Positions 34,001 to 45,414 of a stretch of DNA of 64,000 bases are shown piece by piece. The stretch is taken from contig JABAKD010000030.1 in NCBI GenBank assembly GCA_012845835.1, positions 15,269,210 through 15,333,209 on the forward strand, read 5' to 3'. The stretch's first letter is position 1; each line of letters begins with the position of its first letter. The notes under the pieces are model-generated. The model made no database searches and was not told the origin of the DNA. It was given only the letters and a program-made list of their open reading frames with translations. This stretch comes from Undaria pinnatifida (taxonomy: Eukaryota > Sar > Phaeophyceae > Laminariales > Alariaceae). The translations under genes were made by a program, and so were the position numbers.

Positions 34001-34984
34001 GACACCAACGGCTTCTGGGTGAGCGCCAAAACGTCCCGTTGCTCAATATTTATTTGTTATCTCAACATGCCACAAACATACAGGAATATTTACATAGGTC
34101 TGAATATACCACAAACAAACGTGCTGCTTTGTAGAGGGCGCCTTGTCGGAGGGCGGTGCAGGAATAGTCCGAGGGAGCGGTCGGGCGCAATCGTGGTTGG
34201 CCGCTTAACCGAACGTTTCCTTCAAAGCGGCGGTGTGCCAGAGCAATATGACGCGCCTTATCGGGGGAAGCCGCCTTTTTACTCCTTCCTGATCATGAGC
34301 GCAATTCCTCAGTCGCGCTAAGGCGTTGCGAACGCCGTATATCGGGGGGATACCGCCTTACTCAGACCGCCTCAATGGGGGACTGCATTATAACCTGAAG
34401 CAGTTCTTCCAAGGTTCTTTTGACGCGAGCACACCGGAGACCGAAAGGGGGACTTGTTTTGCCCTATATTACTTTGATGAAGGAGTCGTTCCACTAGTAG
34501 TGGGGTTGAGCGTTGTTTCTGCCGTCAAGATGTTTGCCTGAACGCTTCGAAACCAACTCAACACAATATGAGGCTCCACGACAACCAAACGCAATACGAG
34601 GCTCCATAAGCAATTCATATATCCCCCATGATCATTTCTTGTAATAATGAAGAGCTGTTGAAATTCGAGCGAGCGACATGCTCCTGTTATGTACACTTGC
34701 TTCTTTTTTATCTTTGTCGTGTACGAGCCCGCTTTCTTATGTCGCCCCCCCCCCCCCCCCCCCCCCTGCGACACACACACCGCCATTTCATCAATCCACC
34801 CCCGGTTTCTGACGAGCAGCAAAACACCATCAAATCCGGCAGCCTCGCTACCTTCGAGCTCTGCAGCAACAACAAGATGATGGCCAACAACGTATTCCCC
34901 GACGGCTTCGAGTTTAAAGTGGACGACTCATGCTTCCACGAGAAGACAGATGTCATTGAACTACAGGGAGATATATGCGCATGA
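22019..34984 (+). CDS. Secreted mannuronan C5-epimerase, 13 exons, with a likely frameshift in exon 11
   Basis: Converts mannuronate to guluronate in alginate in the cell wall. Exons: 22019-22116, 24789-24921, 26321-26455, 27494-27633, 28595-28746, 29308-29459, 29971-30096, 30527-30554, 30957-31000, 31809-31965, 32500-32590, 33882-34018, 34820-34984. All introns are GT-AG and phases agree, except exon 11 to 12, which lacks 2 nt; with them the frame would be 519 codons. Exon 1 encodes a signal peptide ending near LPAADA. Exons 5-10 encode the parallel beta-helix, with HYSYGHQGG and catalytic-type YGFDPHDDSD (exon 7), ASKRCTDVTI (exon 9) and GIMLHRSCD (exon 10). Exon 11 reads GDYAL then loses frame: GCTCTAC where two nearby relic copies read GCTCGCTAC and GCTCTCTAT. 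It is thus a recent pseudogene, a sequencing error or a misjudged junction. Family assignment is strong; activity is uncertain. Confidence 0.85.
22260..22305. repeat. (CTA)n microsatellite in epimerase intron 1
   Basis: An imperfect run of CTA/ACT triplets about 45 bp long. Intron 1 also holds a (GTT)n run near 23,205-23,225 and a (TA)n run near 23,304-23,320. Confidence 0.8.
23332..23612 (+). repeat. Dispersed repeat Rep-A, copy 1 (epimerase intron 1)
   Basis: About 280 bp starting ATTAAAATACGCTCCAGC and containing GAATATTTTGTCGAAACTCA, GATATAGGTCGGCGACT and AAACCCGTTTTTGAGGGGGA. It recurs inverted at 24,095-24,412, direct at 25,540-25,905, more diverged at 37,565-37,800 and as a fragment at 29,725-29,815. 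It is non-coding and probably a non-autonomous transposable element. Confidence 0.8.
23884..23990 (+). repeat. tRNA-like SINE head with B box
   Basis: It carries an A-box-like CGTGGTCAAACGGAC (about 23,931-23,945) and a strong B box, GGGTTCGAGTCCCAC (about 23,969-23,983), followed by ATCCACCA as in a tRNA 3-prime end. No matching 5-prime acceptor strand is present. A second, truncated head (A-box part only) is at 24,542-24,606. It sits between the inverted Rep-A copies. Confidence 0.6.
24095..24412 (-). repeat. Dispersed repeat Rep-A, copy 2 (inverted)
   Basis: Reverse complement of copy 1 over most of its length. It also matches the longer right part of copy 3 (GGGGCCTGATTTTGATCAAAA region). 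With copy 1 it forms arms of about 280 bp around a loop of about 480 bp. Confidence 0.8.
25540..25905 (+). repeat. Dispersed repeat Rep-A, copy 3 (epimerase intron 2)
   Basis: Same orientation and left end as copy 1, extending about 90 bp further right than copy 1 into GGTGACGGGAGGGGGGG. A G-rich tract follows to about 25,990. Confidence 0.8.
27347..27455 (+). repeat. Two-copy tandem repeat in epimerase intron 3
   Basis: About 55 bp duplicated in tandem. Each copy holds ATCACTCTTTACAGACCCT and TTCTCAACTTGTTTCTG. It ends about 40 bp before the exon 4 acceptor. Confidence 0.8.
27726..27797 (+). pseudogene. Cryptic or relic exon in epimerase intron 4
   Basis: A 72-bp open segment with good borders (GTGCCAG| and |GTAAGA). 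It begins YMVERSG, like exon 5 which begins (A)YLSAVTE. Spliced after exon 4 it is out of phase and hits a stop at once, because it starts TAC where exon 5 starts TTAC. It could be a decayed exon 5 copy or a frame-disrupting cassette exon. Confidence 0.45.
28150..28410 (-). repeat. Dispersed repeat Rep-B, copy 1 (epimerase intron 4)
   Basis: About 260 bp containing (minus strand) CGCGAGTGACCTCCCTGTTC, GTGAGGTACAGGGCTACTCG and GGGGGTACCCCCGTTATCG. Related sequences lie at 57,910-58,200 (plus) and 58,230-58,435 (minus). Non-coding. Confidence 0.65.
29725..29815 (-). repeat. Rep-A fragment (epimerase intron 6)
   Basis: A short inverted piece of Rep-A containing TATGAGTTTTGACGAAATCT and CGACCTCACAGCTAGAGTG, more diverged than copies 1-3. 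Confidence 0.6.
31345..31755 (+). pseudogene. Relic copies of epimerase exon 10 (and exon 8) starts
   Basis: Two degenerate copies of the exon-start motif GTGTACAACAAC...GGCAT lie in intron 9, at about 31,350-31,390 and 31,714-31,750, ahead of the real exon at 31,809. The second would read VYNNTTGGIEEW. Neither continues into a full exon or has a convincing donor. Confidence 0.6.
32640..32960 (+). pseudogene. Two relic copies of epimerase exon 11
   Basis: Segment 32,665-32,712 repeats the exon end GTGATTACGCTC.CTACATGT plus donor-like GTGTGAG. Segment 32,840-32,952 reads GFRIPVSL...KLKMTKGSGYYALYT in one frame, a diverged match to the real exon (32,500-32,590). Both copies keep two nucleotides that the real exon lacks, which supports a deletion there. 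Confidence 0.6.
33352..33511 (+). repeat. 40-bp tandem repeat, four copies (epimerase intron 11)
   Basis: Four head-to-tail units starting ACCACATCGACCACGGAGG at 33,352, 33,392, 33,432 and 33,472. They differ by single bases (ACGCTGG in unit 3, ACCGCGG in unit 4). The near-identity points to recent expansion. The unit is not a multiple of 3, so it is not selected as coding. Confidence 0.95.
34744..34767 (+). repeat. Poly-C homopolymer near the last epimerase exon
   Basis: A run of more than 20 C residues, about 55 bp upstream of the exon 13 acceptor. It can serve as part of the pyrimidine tract but is prone to length error in sequencing. Confidence 0.9.
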
Positions 34985-37564
34985 GGCAACTGCAGCATAC
35001 CAGCAGCATTGTACTATATAGGGCAACTGCAGCACTGCAGCATTGCAGCATTGCAGTGTTGGCGGCTTTAAGAAGAAGGCACACGTCGATTTGCGACAGG
35101 GACATATAGGCGGGTTTCATAGTGACACCGCGGCAGTGTGCGTGGCGGTGCAGCAAGCTAGCTACCGCCTGTGTTTTGCTTCTCGTTGATGTATAGCACA
35201 GCGGCGCCCTCTATTGTATCGCGTCGGCCTTGATTGAGGGTAGCTCTTTCTTTGGGATGCAATGTTAATGTACGGGTGCAGCGGTGCAGCAAGCCAGTCG
35301 GTTCATTTATGAAAAACTTGGCGTTATTTCTTGTAAGCTCTAGTTGGAGAAGTTCGGGAATGGGGTGGAGCATCTCGGTTAGGCCGGAGTTTCGCGTTTT
35401 GGCTGTCACTCGTGGTGATCCGAGTATACAGTTTGAGGGTGTCCGGTTGCTGAACGGTGCCTGCCTTTGTTTGTTTGTTAGACCCAACCAATGTGCCCGG
35501 CTGCTTGCCGCAGTTTGACAGCCGCAAATTATGGATCCAACGAGTGTGTCCGACAAGAACCTGCCGTAGTTTGCTGCACCCAACGAATTTGTGGCCTGAG
35601 CATAAATATACGGGCCTTTCTCGGTTGCGTGTATCATAATAGGATTTTAGCTAGCGTGTATCATAATAGGATTTTTCATTGTATTTCGCAGTTGAGTGTT
35701 GTGTGGATCATGTCCCTTTACCCGGTACTGGTTCGATGTCAGTCGAGCGCGCGAGTTTCGAAGCCAGAGGCATCTGTATGGCTCCTACCGTGGATGTGTG
35801 TCGTCTATTATTGTGTCTGCGGCGATGTGGGTGTGTAACGTGTGACTTCTGTATCGTCTATTACTTTTACCTCTACGGTAGGTATGAGTGTGGCATCTAC
35901 AACGGCAGATGTATACTACGTGTGACTTCTAGCTGTGTAACGCGGTTTGACAGTACGAAGTAGGTTGTGTATCGTGTATGGCTTCTAGTTGCGTGTCGTG
36001 ATTTACCGACGATGCATAAACCTGTCGCCCCAGGGCAACATTTTTGGGGGATATCTCCACCTTCCTTTCGTTTGTTGTGCGGTTCGTTTGTGTGGCGTGG
36101 TGTATCGTCAGCTCCTATCTACCATCGATGGCATGCGGCAGCTCCGATCACCGTCGGATACCTCCTGGCACAGGCAGACCGCTTTGGCTTAGGATAGTAA
36201 AAAAATGCAGTGGGTAAGCAACTTGGGGGGGGGGGGGGGTTCGAGTGCATGTACTCAACGTCCACGAGTAGTAGTGTATATGTCACGCGATGTCGGTCTC
36301 TTACTTTCCCTCCGCACTTGGTGCGGTGTAGTGGTGGTGGTGGAGTGTTGTTTTGAGTGGTTTCAGTATGTGGTTCTTGTGCTTGTGCTGGCATAGTGGG
36401 CAAACCTCATTTGCAATGTTCGCCGCTATTTTATTTGTTGGGCGTTCGGATTCCACAGCTTCTCTCGTTTTGCGAGGGAACATCACAAACGATTTTATTG
36501 TACTGGTGGTCGGTGTAGAAATTTAGTGCCGTTGCAGAGTAGGTAAGGCGTGACCTGAGTGATCGTCGCGGAAAGCTCAGTTATTCTTGTTTTGTTTCAG
36601 ACAAACGCGGCTGCTGTTGTTGGTGGTCTTGATCATCGATCAAAATATGTAGTCTCCATATGTAGTCTCCTCCCAGCTTTCTTTTCTAAGCTGCATACAA
36701 GTGAGATGTATTTTTTATTGTTGGAAGGGGCATGTATGTGAAGGACAGCAATGGGCCGTTAATAAAGCAATTTGTGAAAAACTCAAAACGAATTTAATTT
36801 TACCATTCAAACAGGACTCCTCCACCTTACGTTGCTGCGAGGCAGTGACATTCGTTGGTTGTTTAATGTGAAGGTTGTGGTGCGATAGCGGCAGTAGTAC
36901 TGCTGCAAATGTTGTTACTGAGGGGGCCCGCAACGACGTGATTACTAACCCAGCCGGAAAGTTTCCAGCAGAGGTGCCCCAATAAGTCAACCACGGCATA
37001 CTCCTTTCATTCCGAAAGCCTGAAGCTTCACGTACTCAGCGGTAGCTGAGCGGAGGACAAACACAGCTGCTTGTAGAGAAAGTTTAACCCAGCGCGCACC
37101 GTGACACTAACGCACGCAAAGCACACCCGTGCAGCAAACCGTCGCGCACATGGGATACCAGGGCGGACTTGCCCCCTAAATCTGTCCAGGGCATAATTTC
37201 TGTTGTGGCTATGACTCACACGGCTATCTCTTCTTATCCCCACTGGATTAACCGCAGCTCTTTACCGCGGCTGACAACTTCCTGTAGGACCCGACTGCCA
37301 CGCTCTCGCGGCGGTGCCTCTGCATATATATGTCACCAGCCGCTATCTAGGAAGCCTCGCGGTCCTGCTCGCTACGCTCGGCGAGCAATCCCGAGAAAAG
37401 AGTCCCAAGAAGTTGACATCACTCGCTCAAAGACAAATTGCTTCCAGAAGACTAGTATGTACTGGTGGCTGTCGACTAGTCCCAAGTCAAACTAAATATA
37501 CACCTGGTACTGATATAACCACCAGTATACCGCAGACCACTCGACCAAGTCTCAATATCAAGTC
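34985..37564. other. Intergenic DNA downstream of the epimerase gene
   Basis: No gene recognised. It contains CTGCAGCATT-type short repeats at 34,985-35,060, a two-copy 27-bp repeat (GCGTGTATCATAATAGGATT) at about 35,627-35,680 and a poly-G run at about 36,226-36,238. Confidence 0.5.
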
Positions 37565-37800
37565 GAAAAATAATTAACTCCAGCTGTGAGATCGAAGGTT
37601 TTGTCGAATCTCATCTTTCTTTGCAAGCTGTCTGTGATACTTCGATCGCGCGTAGTAGTGCGTGTTTGTCCTCATTAAGAATATACAGACAGTGGGTCGG
37701 CGACTCCCCTTTTTAATTTTTAGAACTAAAGTGTAATTTGTAGCAGGGTCAACAGGGTGATGTTAAGCAAGCTGTACGCGGAAACTATAAAACCCGTTTA
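37565..37800 (+). repeat. Dispersed repeat Rep-A, copy 4
   Basis: Diverged copy retaining CTCCAGCTGTGAGATCGAA, GGGTCGGCGACTCCCC and GAAACTATAAAACCCGTTT. Confidence 0.75.
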
Positions 37801-40743
37801 ATATGTAGCTTATAGCGATGTCAACCAACATTCACAATCACCGTACATATTGGTTAAACCATGCGATTATTTGTACCCACAATGCAATCACCGAGGCAGC
37901 GTTGCTTGATATTTAATTACGTGGTTATTATGCAACTGGCCGTGATCAACCAACATCTTGAATACTACTTGATTGAACAAAATCAAGTAATCCTAGCCAT
38001 AAATACATCAAGAGGCTGAAAGCTGTGAAGCAACGAAAAAACAAATATATATGGGAAGCTCGCAACAGCACGACAACAACGCCGGCAAGCTCTCCCCTGC
38101 TACAACATAGATACACCTATAACCTTCGATGCGGTCATCCACGTTGACGTGGCCTTGTCCGGAGCAGGGTCGGTAGGCCGTGGTGTGCTTGTGCCTCGAG
38201 GTCGACGACCGATCGTTAACTAAAAGCTGTAATTTTTGATGATCAATCTGCGCGAGCATCAACCCCCAATGAATGAATGAATGAATTGTCCGTCAGTAGT
38301 ATGAAGATATGACAAGAATCAGCGGCATATATATATGTCGCATTATTTGTCGTTACAAAACTTATGTTGAAGTGTAACGCGTATCAAGGAAGCCCTAGCC
38401 GACGGGGATGTGTATGGTACGAGGATTCTCTGAACGATTCGGTACGAGCACGGGCAGGTCGTCAGGACGGACAGGCACTGCTACAGTAATACTACCTATG
38501 CTGTAAGAGTAGGAGATGTAACACACGTATATATATATATATATATCATGATCGCCTTGCCCTACACACTGCACTAATAACAATGACGCCCTTACTACAT
38601 AATTGTAGTAGTAACATTTCGAGGACAAGCACCTTCGAAACAGCAGTAGCGTTGCTTTCGTGCTGGAGGGAGCAGGGGGAGGAGACATAGAAATGCCTAT
38701 CGTTTCACAGTATCGCAGCGTCGCTTTCGTGCCGGCCAGTGCCGAGGAAGTAGACATTAAAAAATGACTCCTCCTGCTAGAAGTAGGCTATTATTCCGCG
38801 TTCGACAATGCCGACAACGTACGACCCCCGAGACGTGAGCGAGGGTTATGAAAGATGTTGACGTGTTCCTCCAAAATCCTGGTTTCTCGGGTGGCTTGTG
38901 TGGCGAGCGGTCGGGTGAGCCTGAGTGGCACTATTTTATCGCGATCGTAGTTTTCCGAACAAGGCTTTCGCCCGCTTGTTATGCGGTTTTAATCGTCAAA
39001 CTATTCACTTGAGGAGCTAGTCTATACCTTGTCAACTACCTAACCGAAACACTTGTTTCGTGTACTGAAAGTGCAACACCCGATCACCAAACCCATCGCC
39101 TAGGTATAAAAACATAATAATATTGCTGAGCGAGAATCGCACTCCGACGGTTTTTTAGTTAGTATAGACTAGGTCTAATACAATAGGTCAAGAATAGGTT
39201 GAGGGGTCCCGTCGTTCAGAAAAACGTTTCACCAAAAAGTGGTACGTGCCTCTGTCGAAGCGAAAACCTCCCGACGATATTGGGTGAAGGGGCCCAGTCA
39301 ACCCGAAAATATTCTAGCCATTCATTAGCAGCTACAGTACGTACCCATATGTTTCGTAGCACACGTCCCCACCCCCCTTAAAAGGGGTGGGAAACGGCGG
39401 GTTCCATATCACCAACCATGGAAGGGCAAATGGAGCACTTACTTGACGGAGCGGATGCACATGTCGCAGAAACACGCTGCCGTCGTGAAAAGGTCTTACC
39501 GACAACCCGCCGTGTCGCCCGGCAGAATCTGCTAAACGAAGCAAGAAAAGGTGAAATAAGTTGTATTAGCGAAATAATGGCGAAACTCACAGCGCTGCAT
39601 ACGATACGACCTGGGTTATCGCTGCAAGCAAGAAGAAAAACTTGCGTTTAGATCAACCGGCGAGTCGAGAGGCGTCAGTTCAAACATAAAACGATGATGG
39701 ATCAACCTCGTTCACAAAGCTCAACACAATTTTACTCATAGTAGTGGGAAACATCACCCGTTGGGCGAACGTGTTGAGTAGATATTACGCGCTTGGGCAA
39801 ACTAAGAAAAAAATGTTTAGACGCGGCCACTCCCTAGGCAGGGCAAGATACACTATCATGTACCGTGCTCTTTCCACTGTAGAGTGCGCACGGGAGCACA
39901 CATGCTTAATTTGTTCCGAAGGTTTCCAGGCTGAGGCATCGTATACATATGGACTCCCATTCACGCCGTGAAATGTTTACAACCACGGCCAATTAACGTA
40001 GCATGTGGCGCTCACTTCGCCACGGATAATATCCGTTCGCAAGAAATTTAACCCCCAAAGGCGTTGGGGGTCGCGCAGCGAAGTAGCTATACACCGTACG
40101 CCCCGCCATCGTTAGAAACCGATGTCCAAAAGGGGATCACTTACCTATCCTGTCGTGAATTGGGTACCGAGCAACAAAATCCCCCCTCCCAACAGACTGG
40201 AGAATCGGCAATATTCGTCGCTATTGCGATACACGCACGTACGTGGCGGCTGAAATACAACACGCATGTAAATTTATTGCCGTGGATTGGATGACCGCGT
40301 TTTCTGGATACCACAGGGATATCACTAGGTCGGGCCTAGACACCCATTTAGAACTGTACCCAGGTACGGTATAATATTGGGGGACATCCTATTCGGAATC
40401 AGCAACGAACACATTCGTCAGTTCCGGACAGCCCGAAGACAGTCCCACACACTAAACCAACAACCTCGTGAGCGCTTGCCACTACCATAAGGTTGCCGTG
40501 CAGCTCACGCCGCTTTTCTATACTTTTCGACAGTTCTGTCTATTGACGAAGAGCCTCGTCGGGCAATCCGTGATGGCCGCTGAGGCATTCACACAGACAG
40601 GGTGTTTAAAAAACAAAATGGGAGTAGTAGTAGCAAAGCAAGATACTCTTGAAGGCAAAAATCAAAGTCAGTCAAGCGTCCCGTACGTCCGAATGAACGC
40701 CGATTGCTTGAATTCCACCAGCTGCGCAGTCCTATCGTGTTCA
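37801..40743. other. Intergenic DNA with degenerate repeats
   Basis: No gene recognised. There is a (TA)n run near 38,527-38,547. Words such as GGTCCCGTCGTTCAGAAAA (about 39,205) recur in diverged form near 61,330 and 62,276, so an old dispersed repeat is present. Confidence 0.45.
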
Positions 40744-43700
40744 CTACCCAACCACGCTTGGTGTCACGATCAGGCCGCAACCGGGCCAATCGTGCTCGTA
40801 GGTTCCCGTGGCCATGACGATGACGGTTCGATACACTGTCAACTTTTGCGCAAGAGCCCACGACAGCAGCCTCGGGTACTCCATGGGGATAGGAAATCTG
40901 CGTAACGTGTATTCATAGGGCCACGGCGGGGGAAGCAAGGCGTGAGAGCTGTGCGCGCCGATTCCTGCGCCTTGAGTCTAGGCGCACCGTTCACCCAGAA
41001 GCCTATTATGTGCGATCATGTAAAACAAAGTTGACAATGACCTCTCGTAATTCTGCCCAGCTCAACACGAAGTAAGCACTACACCCCTATTTATCGCACC
41101 TTGGGCAAGCCAGTCCGCTCTCGTGGTGCAGCCTCGAAGTTTCTTGGTACATGGCGCAGAACACGGTCTGCGAAACCGACACCTGGTGTCCCTCAGTTTG
41201 GAAACCTAATACGAAGTGAGATTGACACCGCCCCCATCCCACAAACCCCAAAAGACGAAACAGTTCAAGAACGGCAAGTGACGAGGACACGAATGCCAAG
41301 CAAACATGAGTGAAAAAAATTCCCGTCACCACCAGAAGGAGGGCGCGGTCTCATGATGGAACTTGAGCTAACGTTCCGCTCATTGTGGTCGAGGAATAAT
41401 GATCGCCGTGTCCAGGCCACCACAAGCACTGAAAACATCGTCTTCAAGCCCCATATTGGTGGCAAGAGCGTCCACTGGCCTTCTGAACACCAAACGTCTT
41501 GCGTCTACAACCGTACGCGCCATCATCGGCGAGAAAGAGAAAACCCGTCGCTTCGACGTGATCGAGGTCACCCGGTATCTGACAGCAAACGTCCTGCACG
41601 CCTGCCACGCTGATGATACTTCCGTACGATCTTGACGCAACTCCAAGCTGCAGTCGACCGTGTCCTATAATGGAATGCCCTAAATAAAAGCGATAGGCAA
41701 CCAACGGCACGATTACACCGATTGATAGCGCTGGCTCCTCGTTCTCTAGCTTCAAGATACCAGTTGCGGTCGGAAGAGTCCTCTACAGACAGCATCGTCT
41801 ACAAAACGAATTTAATCACAACGCCACACGCTGGGCACGACTCAGCGCGAGCCTAAAGTGCCAATATTACCGGTGCTGTAGCCAACCACCTTTCCGTCAG
41901 CGTCCCTAGCCATCAGCCTGTTTCAACGACAAACGTGGGAAGTGGCGTGGCACCGTCAAAGGGCAGGCAGTGTGCGGCGTTCCATACTTGGTGGTGAAAC
42001 AGGTGTGCCATGGCGGTGACAATAGCCAAGGCGCGGTAGCTACTCCTTGTGCTTCGCGCTTGCGTTTCGGTGGCTGCAGTGTTCGTCAAGTATAGACATG
42101 CGGGTGTTTTATACCGCGCGATCTTCTGAAACAATCCATCTAGGCGCCCACACGATAGGCGACCAATTTGGCAACATCTACGCTATAATTTTCAGTGCAA
42201 GCTTTTACAAGCACGCTTTCATAGGTATTCTAGAGGTGCAATGTATGTCCACGCAAAGTGTGTGGGGGCGGATTCTGAGCTAAATCATGCAGTTCGCAGG
42301 AGGAAAATACAATCAGGCTGCCACCACTTGGGGACAACTGACTGGTTGCTGCGTGAGTTGTATAGCTCCGTAAATAATGCGAATATGTTTAATATCCAAT
42401 ATCAACTGCTGTAATTGCCGGTCTTGCCCAAGATGTTAGAATGTGAAGAAGAGGAGGAGGAATTACAAGAGTGCGCGGGGAGCATGCTTGCCTCAGCTCG
42501 AACGAAATAACGCTAAACATTAATATCCTGTCCAGCAAAAGGTGAAACCCGACGAGACGTGACCATCGGTCGTCGTTGTGGAGTTATCCCCGGGAGTAAA
42601 TATTGTCCTGAACTCCTCATCTATGAAACCGCAGAAATTTGTGCCACATACCTAAGAAATCGGCTTTGGATGTGCCGCTCTGCTAGTAGTAACCGTGTGA
42701 CACCTTGCGCTGCTGATACTTACGCACTACAACAGGTGTTTCTGTTTCCGATCCGCAGCTCGCGGAGAATCGTTCTGTCGGCGAATGGAGGTATTGCTAC
42801 AAAATAACGTAAGTTTGGGTGAGGTGAAGCAACAGGACTCCACGCCAGTGGTCAGGAAGGAAATTCAAAGTTTGGGTGGGACCACCGACCGGCACAGGAG
42901 GCCTCATCCAATCCAATGGAAAACATTAAGTATTCCGCAACAGAGAGAAAGAATACCATAGTAATATCGACATCGAAGAATATGGTTCCAAAATTTGGAG
43001 CACATGTTGGAACCACACCTTCGATGAGATTCACTGGGGAACTGTACGAAGTGAGATCACTTGCGCCTTGTCTCCCCGTGAACCTCGATAAAATACGACG
43101 AACGAGTGAAAAATTTAAGACCATCCCACCCACCCTACAATGATAGTATGTTTCTGTAGTTGCCATCATTTCCAGGAAATGCTGTCGCGCTGAAGGCACC
43201 TCGGCCGAGGCACCTTCAGTGCGGATAGTAAATCCGCGGCCGAAGACCCCCTGCCCGCACAGGAGGCCTCATCCAATCCAATACTTGCATTAAGTGATTC
43301 GCAACAGAGAGAAAGAATACCATAGTAACCGTGGCATCTTGCGCTGCTGATACTTACGCACTACAGGTGTTTCTGTGTCCGATCCACAGCTCAGCAGACC
43401 ACTGGATACTGCTGGGTAGCAAGGTAGCGATCCAATAAAACACCAAATCAAACGTTGCCGATTTCGATTGGCGCGCATCACGAAAAGCCCTCAATATATG
43501 CGGGCACTTGGTGTGCTAGTGATACAAACCCAACGGGCGCAAAACATTAGATACCGGCAGGTATCATAAGCGTCGACTAACTTCACACACGGAGAGTTAC
43601 CCGCCAACATAACGGTGATATCTGGCTGCCGGTTCCACCCAAGACCTGCCCCGCGCGCCTTGAGGAACAGCTCCGCGAATTCCGGCACATCTCCAGCCGT

Positions 43701-43890
43701 CATTACCGCCACGGACAGGCCGTCCGTTTCTTCAACAGGATAAGAGGACCTCGAATGCGGCAGAAATCCACCGACGTACTGGCACGTGCGTTCGCCTGTG
43801 GTAATGGCAGTCGTCGCTTGAGAGTGGGGTAGCGGGGATGTGCTCAGCCCACGCTGTATAGCGGCGTTGACCACGTTGACTGGCGGTGCG

Positions 43891-44394
43891 TGTTGGACGT
43901 ACTCACTCCATTGTCAGATTGCTAACAAGAATCCGTCGAAAAGATGGATCGGAGAATTTTGGGGGTTTCGTTATGTGTGGGATGGATCTCCACAACGGGA
44001 TTTTGTGTTGTGGGTTTTTATGTGCCCGAATAATATCACTCCATTTTCGACTCTATATTTGCCTCTACCTTGTGTCTTCTCTGTGTCTCTTCTACGGCTA
44101 CCACGCCAAGGGCTACCACGACCCATCTATATTGCAAGGGCTATCACGCCTTCACCACTGCACGGCTACCACGCCTGTGTATTTACATCCCGGCTATCAC
44201 GCCACAGCACCGAGTTCCATTTCCGGGTTATCACACCTGAGCTATCACGCTTCACCACACACGTACCGGGTAAATCGGGTTATCACACCCGCCTTAGTTA
44301 GTAGTTTGTAGTTTACCGATCACCGGCTATTACGCTACCTTTCTCCTCCACCTACACCACCACCGGGGCGCCACACGTACCAACCTACTCCACA
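43891..44394 (+). repeat. 5-prime LTR of the copia element
   Basis: 504 bp with TG...CA ends, nearly identical to 52,176-52,680. Differences include a 1-bp indel near 43,974 and a few substitutions. It is rich in GGCTATCACGCC-type short repeats. Confidence 0.9.
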
Positions 44395-44448
44395 CGCTAG
44401 CGTCAACGATCTTCAACGAACGAGTGGGTTGTGCGTTGCTAAGCGCCA

Positions 44449-45414
44449 ATGAGGAGGACCGACACAAGACCTTCGTCGGGGGAAAGATTGAGCACCCCTC
44501 CCGGCGGAGTAGGCAACGGAGGAGAGGGACGCGAGTCCTCCTCCGCCAATGTACAACACCATGGAAGAGAGGGACGCGAGTCCTTCCCCGCCAATGAACA
44601 ACATCATGAAACAACAGCAGCGGCAGCTCCATCAGCAACTTCATCGAACATGATCGCGGACCTAGCCAACGCCCTTCGCCAAGTACTGCAGATGACCAAC
44701 GAGAGAGGGCCAACCGCCCCAACAGCAGGCACGTACGAGTCTAGACCCATAGAAATCCGTCAGAAAAATGAAATGCTTGCTTGGTCTGGAAAGTTTGAGA
44801 GCGGGCAAAGTGTTGGATCAGCTTTCCGTGTTTTCCGAGGTTCTGTTCTTTCCTGGGTCTCGGCTGAAGGGTTGATGGACGTATTGAGGGGAGAATCGAT
44901 ACCAGTGGGGGTTCCGGATGTAGACCTGTCACGACTCAGGAGTTACTTTGGGAAGGAGAGAGTAGATAAGTCGCTCAAGCTATGGTCACAACTTATCGCA
45001 AAAATCACAGCCCAACCAGTACAAGAAATGATTTTTGCTGCGGGGTCACCCCAAGAAGCGTGGAGGGTGTTTGAGTCTCACTACGCTGTCAAGAGTGAAC
45101 ATGAGAGGGAGATAGTAGAGGATGAATGGAACGAACTGAGGCAGAAGGAGGGAGAGAGCATCATGTCATTTTACGGTAGGGCAAAGGCCATTAGGATGAA
45201 GCTGGAATCATACGGAGATAAGCGACCAGACGCATCTATGTGCAAACATATTGCCCGTAGAATGCTACCATCTTTTAAGCTCTGTAGTGACCACGTGCTT
45301 CTCCTTCCCGATCTTTCGAGTCGTACCATGGAAGATTTTCTCAGAGAGCTGCTCACGAGCTGGAGCGCAATGGGAGATCAGGAGAAGAGAGAGAGGAGAC
45401 AAGGCATGCCCTGA
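44449..45414 (+). CDS. Copia Gag, first copy
   Basis: A 321-residue frame from the first ATG after the 5-prime LTR. The N-terminus is Ser/Gly/Glu-rich. The central part (from MIADLANALRQ) resembles copia capsid (UBN2/retrotran_gag type), with a FYGRAKAIRMKL-like helix. It ends at TGA 45,412-45,414. The pol frame lies at -1 and is open across the end of gag, so expression of pol would need -1 frameshifting or another route. No zinc knuckle lies in this frame; it is at the start of pol. Confidence 0.85.
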   Translation: MRRTDTRPSSGERLSTPPGGVGNGGEGRESSSANVQHHGREGRESFPANEQHHETTAAAAPSATSSNMIADLANALRQVLQMTNERGPTAPTAGTYESRPIEIRQKNEMLAWSGKFESGQSVGSAFRVFRGSVLSWVSAEGLMDVLRGESIPVGVPDVDLSRLRSYFGKERVDKSLKLWSQLIAKITAQPVQEMIFAAGSPQEAWRVFESHYAVKSEHEREIVEDEWNELRQKEGESIMSFYGRAKAIRMKLESYGDKRPDASMCKHIARRMLPSFKLCSDHVLLLPDLSSRTMEDFLRELLTSWSAMGDQEKRERRQGMP

